DNA of 16,805 nt from assembly GCA_003519585.1 (NCBI GenBank), contig DOWL01000187.1, positions 487 through 17,291 of the forward strand. Reading direction: 5' to 3'. Shown piece by piece: positions 1-5,239 of the stretch; the first letter of the stretch is position 1, and the number at the start of each line of letters is the position of its first letter. This DNA comes from Nocardioides sp. (GTDB lineage Bacteria; Actinomycetota; Actinomycetes; Propionibacteriales; Nocardioidaceae). Under the pieces are notes generated by a model that made no database searches, had not been told where the DNA came from, and saw nothing but the letters and a program-made list of their open reading frames with translations. Made by a program: the position numbers and the translations under genes.

Positions 1-722
1 GCGCGCAGCCACATGAAGTCGCCCGCCTCGACCTCGACCCACTCCTGGTTGAGCAGGTAGACCGCCTTGCCCTCCAGTACGTAGAGCCCGTGCTCCATGA
101 CGTGCGTCTCCGGGAACGGGATCGCGCCACCGGGCTGGAAGTTCACGATGTTGACGTGCATGTCGTGGCGCAGGTCGGCGATGTCGACGAAACGGGTCGT
201 CGACCAGGCGCCGTCGGTGCCGGGCATCTCGATCGGCGCGACGTCACGTTCGTTGGTGACGAACGGGTCAGGGACCTCCAGCCCCTCGAGGCGGTGGTAC
301 GCCTTGCGGATCCAGTGGAACGTCGCGGTCGCCTCGCCACGGTTGTGCAGCGTCCAGTGCGTGCCGGGCGGGAGGAACGCATAGCCCCCGGCCTCCAGCA
401 CGTGCTCGTCCCCCTCGATCGTCAGTGTGAGACTGCCGTCGACGACGAACAGCACCGCCTCGGCCGCCGGATCGACCTCGGGGTGGTCCGAGCCTCCCCC
501 GGGTGACACCTCGACGACGTACTGGCTGAAGGTCTCGGCGAAGCCGCTCAACGGCCGGGCCAGCACCCACATCCGCATGCCGGTCCACCCCGGGAGGTAC
601 GACGCGGTGATGTCGCTGAGCGTGCGGGCCGGGATCACGGCGTACGCCTCGGTGAACCGCGCCCGGTCGGTGGTCAGCGCGGTCTGGGGCGGCAGCCCGC
701 CCTTCGGTACGTGGTAGGTCAT
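1..722 (-). CDS. allE: (S)-ureidoglycine aminohydrolase, bicupin, 3' end cut by window edge
   Basis: The 240 visible residues begin MTYHVPKGGLPPQTAL and run off the left edge without a stop. Family members are about 260 aa, so roughly 20 C-terminal residues are missing. The enzyme releases ammonia from (S)-ureidoglycine to give (S)-ureidoglycolate, a late step of allantoin degradation. Two cupin halves are visible. The second has E205-T-H207 and H211 (PETHVMEH), matching the E-x-H-x3-H Mn ligands of plant and bacterial ureidoglycine aminohydrolases; the fourth ligand (Gln) would fall beyond the edge. The start ATG (722-720) overlaps the allB stop as ATGA and has a GGGAG Shine-Dalgarno 7 nt upstream. 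A copy of the operator-like motif lies 18 bp upstream, inside allB. Family call is firm; the exact reaction is inferred from homology and operon context. Confidence 0.92.
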   Translation of the reverse strand, partial: MTYHVPKGGLPPQTALTTDRARFTEAYAVIPARTLSDITASYLPGWTGMRMWVLARPLSGFAETFSQYVVEVSPGGGSDHPEVDPAAEAVLFVVDGSLTLTIEGDEHVLEAGGYAFLPPGTHWTLHNRGEATATFHWIRKAYHRLEGLEVPDPFVTNERDVAPIEMPGTDGAWSTTRFVDIADLRHDMHVNIVNFQPGGAIPFPETHVMEHGLYVLEGKAVYLLNQEWVEVEAGDFMWLR

Positions 723-2098
723 CGCGATGCTCCCGTGGCCTCGGAATTTGGTCGACTGTCGAGCTTTTTCTGAAGCAGACGGCCATGGGGCACGGCCGGG
801 TCGACGGGTACGCCGCGCAGCCAGGTCTCGCGGACCACGCCGGCCAGCCGGCGACCGGCGTACGCCGAGACCGGGTTGCGGTGGTGCAGTTTGGTCACGT
901 CGACGGTGTACTCCTCGTCGGGGGCGAACCGCACCAGGTCGGCGTCCGCGCCAACGGCGATCCGCCCCTTGTGCGCGAGCCCGACCCGGTCAGCCGGTGC
1001 GGTGGCCATCCAGCGGACCACGTCGGCGAGCCCGTGGCCACGATCGCGGGCGCCGGTCCACACGGCGGAGAGGCCGAGCTGTACCGACGCGACCCCGCCC
1101 CAAGCGGCGCCGAAGTCGCCGCCACCACGCGCCTTGAGCTCCGGGGTGCAGGGCGAGTGGTCGGAGACGACGAAGTCGATGTCTCCCGATCCGAGCGCCG
1201 CCCACAGGGCTTCGCGATTGTCCGCCTCACGGATCGGCGGGCAGCACTTGAGTTCGGTCGCCCCGTCGGCGATGTGCTCGGCGTCGAAGGTGAGGTAGTG
1301 CGGGCAGGTCTCCACGCTCACGTCCACCCCCGCGACGCGAGCCGCCCGCAGCGCCGGCACCGCGTCGGCGTCGCTCAGATGCACGATGTGCGCCCGGCCA
1401 CCTGTCGTGCGAGCCTGATCGATCACCATCGCGATCGCTGCCTCCTCAGCGGCCCGGGGTCGGGACGCCAGGAATCCTGCGTAGTGGCCGCCGTCGAGCG
1501 CCGTCTCATTGAGCAGATTGCCGTCCTCGGCGTGCACGATCATCAGCGCGCCGAGCCGCGCGGTCTCGGCCATGGCGGCGCCGAACTCCTCGGGCTCGAG
1601 GTGGCCGAACTCCTCGACGCCGGAGTCGAGCAGGAAGCACTTGAAGCCGAACACCCCCGCGGCGTGTAGTGCCTCGAGCTCGGGGACATTGCCCGGCACC
1701 GCACCACCCCAGAACCCCACGTCGACGGCGAGTTGGCCCTCCGCGGTGTCCTGCTTGGTGCGCAGGTGCTCGACGGTGGTGGTCGGCGGGATGGAGTTGA
1801 GCGGCATGTCGAGGATCGTGGTCACACCGCCCGCGGCGGCCGCGCGGGTCGCGGTCGCGAACCCTTCCCACTCGGTACGCCCCGGCTCGTTGACGTGCAC
1901 GTGGGTGTCGACCAGGCCTGGAAGCAGGACCTCGTCGGCAGCGAACTCGATCGTCCGCGCGGCCACGGGCGGGTCGTCGTACGCCGCGATGACGGCGATT
2001 CGCTCGCCGGCGATCCCCACGCTCACGGAGCGCTCGGCCCCGTCGATCATCGCCCGCCGAGCCCGGACGACGAGATCACACGGGGGTTCAGCTGCCAC
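719..2098 (-). CDS. allB: Allantoinase (cyclic amidohydrolase)
   Basis: This enzyme hydrolyses (S)-allantoin to allantoate. The frame stays open further upstream to 2239, but that stretch overlaps uraH and is cysteine/serine-rich shadow translation. The GTG at 2098 (VAAEPPCDLVVRARRAMIDG) gives 459 aa, the normal family size, and overlaps uraH by 11 nt. The amidohydrolase metal site is complete: D64-T-H66-V-H68, K153 in GFKCF (the carboxylated lysine), H189 in VHAEDG, H240 in IVHLSD and D313-H314 in VSDHSPC. The tail from about residue 441 (LLQKKLDSRPNSEATGASR) is encoded by operator-like DNA and is probably not functionally constrained as protein. Its stop overlaps the allE start. Dihydropyrimidinase/hydantoinase is the alternative within the superfamily, but the urate operon makes allantoinase much more likely. 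Confidence 0.94.
   Translation of the reverse strand: MAAEPPCDLVVRARRAMIDGAERSVSVGIAGERIAVIAAYDDPPVAARTIEFAADEVLLPGLVDTHVHVNEPGRTEWEGFATATRAAAAGGVTTILDMPLNSIPPTTTVEHLRTKQDTAEGQLAVDVGFWGGAVPGNVPELEALHAAGVFGFKCFLLDSGVEEFGHLEPEEFGAAMAETARLGALMIVHAEDGNLLNETALDGGHYAGFLASRPRAAEEAAIAMVIDQARTTGGRAHIVHLSDADAVPALRAARVAGVDVSVETCPHYLTFDAEHIADGATELKCCPPIREADNREALWAALGSGDIDFVVSDHSPCTPELKARGGGDFGAAWGGVASVQLGLSAVWTGARDRGHGLADVVRWMATAPADRVGLAHKGRIAVGADADLVRFAPDEEYTVDVTKLHHRNPVSAYAGRRLAGVVRETWLRGVPVDPAVPHGRLLQKKLDSRPNSEATGASR
740..771. promoter_or_regulatory. Operator-like motif, copy A, inside the 3' end of allB
   Basis: The plus strand reads CTCGGAATTTGGTCGAC followed by TGTCGAGCTTTTTCTG. It matches the reverse complement of copy C (3902-3945) at about 27 of 31 positions, and copy B (3788-3815) at about 24 of 32. 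The shared core is GTCGACTGTC. The site lies within the last codons of allB and ends 18 bp upstream of the allE start codon. Binding by a regulator is inference. Confidence 0.55.
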
Positions 2099-2399
2099 GG
2101 TAGGTGGAGTAGCCGTAGGGGCTGAGCAGCACCGGCACGTGGTAGTGCTGGTCGGGATCGGCGACCGTGAACACCACGACCACCTCGGGATAGAACCCCT
2201 CGACGTACAGGCCGGTGTCGAACCGCAGCACATACGCACCGCGATCGAGCCGATCGGGGCCTATCGCGCCGATCCTTCCGTCGCGGTCGGTCACCCCCTC
2301 GCCGAGAAGCTCGCCGGACCTAGTCTCGAGCCGGACTGCGATGCCCTGCGCCGGTCGGCCGGCGGCCGTGTCGAGCACGTGCGTGGACAGCGTGCTCAC
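2088..2399 (-). CDS. uraH: 5-hydroxyisourate hydrolase (transthyretin-like)
   Basis: At 103 aa this has the typical length. It hydrolyses 5-hydroxyisourate, the unstable product of urate oxidase, to OHCU. The family signatures are visible at both ends: STHVLD near the N-terminus (H7), R42, then H87 in HYHVPVLLSPYGYSTYRGS, which ends in the diagnostic Y-R-G-S tetrapeptide. The start is GTG at 2399-2397, overlapping the uraD stop as GTGA. Only a weak G-rich stretch lies upstream, so translational coupling to uraD is likely. The downstream end overlaps allB by 11 nt. The YRGS ending separates it from vertebrate transthyretin. Confidence 0.96.
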   Translation of the reverse strand: MSTLSTHVLDTAAGRPAQGIAVRLETRSGELLGEGVTDRDGRIGAIGPDRLDRGAYVLRFDTGLYVEGFYPEVVVVFTVADPDQHYHVPVLLSPYGYSTYRGS

Positions 2400-2851
2400 A
2401 GCGCCGCCCCCAGCCGCAGCAGCGCGATCTGCCGAAGGTTGTCGACGGTCTCGTGGCGCTCGGTGGCATCGTCATTGAGGAGCCGCCGGTCGAGTTCGGC
2501 CAGGATCTGGTCGGCGTTGCGACCGGCGGCGCGGATCAGGAACACCCGGTCGAACCGCTCCTCGTACGCCGCGTTGCCGGCCCGCAATCGCTGCTGCGTC
2601 TCGTCGTCGGCGCCGACGCCGGACTGCTCCTGCTGGCTCTGTGTGCCGCCCCGCTCACCGATCCGCGGGTGCCCGGACAGCGCCTGGTCGAGCTCCTCGT
2701 CGCTGAGGTTTCGCGCGGCCCGGTCGGCGGCGGCCACCAGCGCGTCCTCGTCGTCGTACGGCTGGCCCGCAAGGACGTCGTCGGCCCAGCGCGGCACCGA
2801 CAGGCAGCCCAGCAGGAGCTCCCGCGTGATGGTGGTGTCGTCGCTCGCCAT
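2396..2851 (-). CDS. uraD: OHCU decarboxylase
   Basis: This 151-aa protein decarboxylates 2-oxo-4-hydroxy-4-carboxy-5-ureidoimidazoline stereospecifically to (S)-allantoin. H61-P-R-I-G contains the catalytic histidine. It is followed by the S-x2-E-Q-S-G segment (residues 72-78) and the YEERFDRVFLIRAAGR block near residues 96-111, all in the family order. The ATG at 2851 has a GAGGAG Shine-Dalgarno 9 nt upstream that overlaps the uricase stop region, leaving a 13-bp gap. In Bacillus this domain is fused to urate oxidase; here it is a separate gene immediately behind it. The block usually ending CARG in homologues reads IRAAGR here, a mild divergence. Confidence 0.94.
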   Translation of the reverse strand: MASDDTTITRELLLGCLSVPRWADDVLAGQPYDDEDALVAAADRAARNLSDEELDQALSGHPRIGERGGTQSQQEQSGVGADDETQQRLRAGNAAYEERFDRVFLIRAAGRNADQILAELDRRLLNDDATERHETVDNLRQIALLRLGAAL

Positions 2852-2864
2852 CAGCCGGCTCTCC

Positions 2865-3755
2865 TCACACGAACCCCGGCACGTGCAGCCACGCGTCGCC
2901 CGGGGGCGGCGCGTCGTCGCGGCTCACCTGGGCCTCGATCAGGCCGTACGGGCGGTCGGCAGCGATGAAGACCTCCCCGTCATTGGTGAGTCCGTCCGCG
3001 TCGAAACCGTTGAAGTCGACGAGGAAGTGGTGCTTGTTGGGTGCCGAGAACCGGATCTCCGCGAGCTCCTGCTGGCCGCCGAGCACCGCGCTGCCCATCA
3101 GGTGGAGCGTCTCCTGCAGCGCCCGCGAGTAGCTGGTCGCGAAGGTCGACAGCAGGCACTCGCGGGCATCGGCGTACGACGCGTTCCAGTCGACGTCGGT
3201 GCGGGTGTGCCGCCACTTCGCGATGAGGGACGTGGCCAGGATCCGGTCGTCGGTCTCGGCCAGCGTGGTGAACTCGTCCTTGAGGAAACCCTTGAACTCC
3301 GAGTCGGTCGACTTGAGCAGCACGAGGTCCTGCAGTCCCGAGAGCACATGCGTGCCGTCTTCGTCGCGACCGACGGTGACCACGCAGGTGCGGACGTCCC
3401 CGCCGCGACGGGAGAACGCGTGCTGGCCGAGCCGATCCCAGGCGTACTCCTCGACCCGCACCTGCGCCGCGGTCGCCGCTGGCGTCGCCTTGAGCAGCCG
3501 CCGCCCGAGGGCCAGCGCGTAGTCCTCGATCGAGGAGATGCCATGCAGCTTGGCGTAGGCGAACGCAGTGTTCTTCTGGGTATCGGTCGGCAACACCTGC
3601 GACTGGTCGCCGGTGGCGTGCGCCGCTGTGAACTCGCCGCGCAGCGACGTCGACACGTTGAGGTCGCGGATCTCGTGGCGCGGGGTGTCTCGCACGATGC
3701 GGACGACGCGGTTCTCCGCCTTGCCGTACTGGTTCGCTCCGAGGACCGTGGCCAT
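2865..3755 (-). CDS. pucL: Urate oxidase (cofactor-independent uricase)
   Basis: At 296 aa this is a full-length two-T-fold-domain uricase that oxidises urate to 5-hydroxyisourate with O2. Key residues align with the Aspergillus enzyme: K12 in QYGKAENR, T57-D58 in PTDTQKNT, F154 in SEFKGF, R171 in DRILATS, the Q228-Q229 region, and N240 with H242 in PNKHHF. There is no fused OHCU decarboxylase domain, and the next gene supplies that step. The ATG at 3755 has no good Shine-Dalgarno, but TAGGGT lies exactly 6 nt before it, the pattern of an actinobacterial leaderless mRNA. Operator-like copy B covers about -33 to -60 relative to that predicted start. It is the first gene of the operon. The symbol follows bacterial usage; uox is equivalent. 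Confidence 0.96.
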   Translation of the reverse strand: MATVLGANQYGKAENRVVRIVRDTPRHEIRDLNVSTSLRGEFTAAHATGDQSQVLPTDTQKNTAFAYAKLHGISSIEDYALALGRRLLKATPAATAAQVRVEEYAWDRLGQHAFSRRGGDVRTCVVTVGRDEDGTHVLSGLQDLVLLKSTDSEFKGFLKDEFTTLAETDDRILATSLIAKWRHTRTDVDWNASYADARECLLSTFATSYSRALQETLHLMGSAVLGGQQELAEIRFSAPNKHHFLVDFNGFDADGLTNDGEVFIAADRPYGLIEAQVSRDDAPPPGDAWLHVPGFV

Positions 3756-3761
3756 GGAGCG

Positions 3762-3767
3762 ACCCTA
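3762..3767 (-). promoter_or_regulatory. Predicted -10 hexamer for a leaderless uricase transcript
   Basis: The minus strand reads TAGGGTCGCTCCATG, a TANNNT hexamer followed by 6 nt and then the start codon. This predicts transcription beginning at or next to the A of ATG. No good -35 is visible at 17-19 nt spacing. Instead the arm of operator-like copy B occupies that position, which fits direct regulator control. Confidence 0.5.
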
Positions 3768-3787
3768 GCCTCGGGCGCGCGGTCTCG

Positions 3788-3815
3788 GGAAAAGGTCAAC
3801 TGTCTACCTTTTTCC
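3788..3815. promoter_or_regulatory. Operator-like palindrome, copy B, upstream of uricase
   Basis: The plus strand has arms GGAAAAGGT (3788-3796) and ACCTTTTTCC (3806-3815), near-perfect inverted complements, flanking CAACTGTCT. The inner part is itself dyadic, with GT..AC.GT..AC spacing as in GTAGACAGTTGAC on the minus strand. It resembles copies A and C and lies 32 bp upstream of the uricase ATG. The short GTNNAC-type dyad recalls FCD-subfamily GntR operators from memory, but the regulator is not in the window. Confidence 0.6.
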
Positions 3816-3855
3816 GTGCGGTGCCGGGCACACCCGCTGATCTGCTGAGCAATTT

Positions 3856-3870
3856 CGGCACGTGGTGCCG
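3856..3870. repeat. Short perfect inverted repeat in the uricase upstream region
   Basis: CGGCAC and GTGCCG flank a 3-nt centre (GTG). It lies between operator-like copies B and C in the 196-bp gap between the CitE-like gene and uricase. It could be part of a terminator for the upstream gene or a separate protein site. No T-run follows it on either strand. Confidence 0.3.
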
Positions 3871-3901
3871 ACGATCCTCGGCAAACCGCCAGCCTCCGCG
3901 T

Positions 3902-3945
3902 CTGGGCTCGGAAAAGGTAGACAGTCGACGAAATTCCGAGCCCAG
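3902..3945. promoter_or_regulatory. Operator-like motif, copy C, nested in a 12-bp perfect inverted repeat
   Basis: CTGGGCTCGGAA (3902-3913) and TTCCGAGCCCAG (3934-3945) are perfect inverted arms around a 20-bp centre containing GGTAGACAGTCGACG. The reverse complement of this centre, with the inner arms, is nearly identical to copy A. It begins 6 bp after the stop of the CitE-like gene, so the hairpin may also terminate that transcript, although no U-tract follows. It lies about 147 bp upstream of the uricase ATG. Confidence 0.55.
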
Positions 3946-3951
3946 CAGCCC

Positions 3952-5181
3952 TCACCCCCGCGGTCGCGCGAGAGCCCGCAACTGATCCTCCGACAGACCA
4001 CAACCGCCGACCACTTCGGCCGCGTCGACGGCACCGCAGTCGAGCCCGCGGAGCAGGTACGCCGCGAGGGCGCGGGCGGTGGCGGGCTCGTCGGCGATGC
4101 CACCCGTGCTGTGGCGGCCGTGGCCGGTGTAGTCGGCGAGCCGGCGCAATGCGCTGGGCAGGCCGGAGCGGTAGAAGGCGTAGGTCGCGGCGTACCGCGT
4201 CGGGAGCTGGGCCGGGTGTAGGTCCCAGCCCTGGTAGTAGCCGCGTTCGAGGGAACGGCGGACCAGCCGAAGGTGGAGCGCCCACGCGTCGGTGATCTCG
4301 CGTGGAGAGCCGACGGGGAGCACGTTGGTCGAGCCGTCGGAGAGCCGGACGCCGGTGCCGGCGGCGGCGGCCTGCATGACCAGCTTGGCGTGGTCGGCGA
4401 CGGGGTGCTCGAGCGACTGCTGCTCGGCGGCGATGCCGCAGAACGCCGAGTAGTCGTAGGTCCCGTAGTGGAGCCCGGTCAGCCGCGCGCCTCCGGCATG
4501 CACCATGCGCGCCACCAGTGCGGTGCCGTCCGGCCCGAGGATCGATTGCGGCGTCTCTACCTGCACCTCGAAGTTCAGGTCGAGCCGGGAGCAGACGTGC
4601 ACCATCGCCTCGACCTGGTCGACGCTGGTCACCTTCGGCAAAGTCACCACCCAGCCCTCGCGCGACCCGCCCGCGGAGGCGAGCGTCGAGACGTACGACG
4701 TGAGCGTCCGCAGCGCCCGAGAACGCGTGGGTGCCTCGAAGCACTTGATCCGGATGCCGCCGAACGGCGCCGCCGTGCCGAGCGCCTGGCTCTCTGCCAA
4801 GGCCGTCGCGGCCCGCTCCACATCGGCGTCCTCGTCGGCGTCGCTCTTGCCGACGTACCCGTCCTCGAAGTCCACACGCAGGTCCTCGACCGGCTCGGTG
4901 GCCAGCTTGGACCGCACGCGGGCGACCACGTGGTCGTCGGCGACGAGCGCGGCGAACGCCGACGCGTGCGCATCGAGCACCGAGAGCGCGGCCGCGCCGT
5001 ACGCCGGCACCAGGCCGGCGTCGTACCGATCCGCCGGGACGTAGACCGTGTGCACCGGCTGGCGCCCCGGTCGCTCCCCGGGGTAGCCCGCCGCCAGCGC
5101 GGCGTCGGCCGCCGCCAGCCGCTCGTCGAGCTCCGCGATCAGCTGGTCGGCCAAGCCGCTCATGCCGCTCAGGTCGCTCAT
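3952..5181 (-). CDS. CitE/HpcH-HpaI-fold protein (DUF6986-like), function unproven
   Basis: This 409-aa protein has the layout of the CitE/malate-synthase-like TIM-barrel lyases. RVDFEDGYVG (102-111) is in the position of the CitE DLEDAV strand, R144 lies in GIRIKCFEA, E209 in VQVETPQS and D243 in GTYDYSAFCG (the usual Mg ligands), and GWDLHPAQL (318-326) matches the family's G-x-x-x-HP-x-Q segment. I recall the family as DUF6986, sometimes mis-named phosphoenolpyruvate kinase; that is memory, not a search. The likely chemistry is acyl-CoA or 2-oxoacid aldol cleavage or condensation. Being next to uricase suggests glyoxylate or another purine-derived C2 product (inference). I chose the ATG at 5181; an in-frame TTG at 5193 and ATG at 5163 are alternatives. 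The 58 bp to the divergent lhr start must hold both promoters, and I see no strong motif there. Confidence 0.75.
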   Translation of the reverse strand: MSDLSGMSGLADQLIAELDERLAAADAALAAGYPGERPGRQPVHTVYVPADRYDAGLVPAYGAAALSVLDAHASAFAALVADDHVVARVRSKLATEPVEDLRVDFEDGYVGKSDADEDADVERAATALAESQALGTAAPFGGIRIKCFEAPTRSRALRTLTSYVSTLASAGGSREGWVVTLPKVTSVDQVEAMVHVCSRLDLNFEVQVETPQSILGPDGTALVARMVHAGGARLTGLHYGTYDYSAFCGIAAEQQSLEHPVADHAKLVMQAAAAGTGVRLSDGSTNVLPVGSPREITDAWALHLRLVRRSLERGYYQGWDLHPAQLPTRYAATYAFYRSGLPSALRRLADYTGHGRHSTGGIADEPATARALAAYLLRGLDCGAVDAAEVVGGCGLSEDQLRALARPRG

Positions 5182-5239
5182 GCGGCCATCCAACTACAGG
5201 CCGAGACCCATTGTCGGTGGCGTGAGCCAGACTTGCCGC

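Noticed and set aside
2099..2239. Upstream extension of allB by 47 codons
   Set aside because: The extension is Cys/Ser/Thr-rich, overlaps uraH and would exceed the family length. GTG 2098 gives the normal size.
1509..3848. A long open frame of 779 codons on the plus strand across the urate operon
   Set aside because: It lies opposite well-supported uraD, uraH, uricase and allB genes. Its translation is Arg/Ser-rich with no family motif. Long antisense frames are expected at this GC content.
5182..5193. TTG start at 5193 for the CitE-like gene
   Set aside because: ATG at 5181 is a better codon with only four residues' difference. Neither has a strong Shine-Dalgarno, so the choice is not certain.
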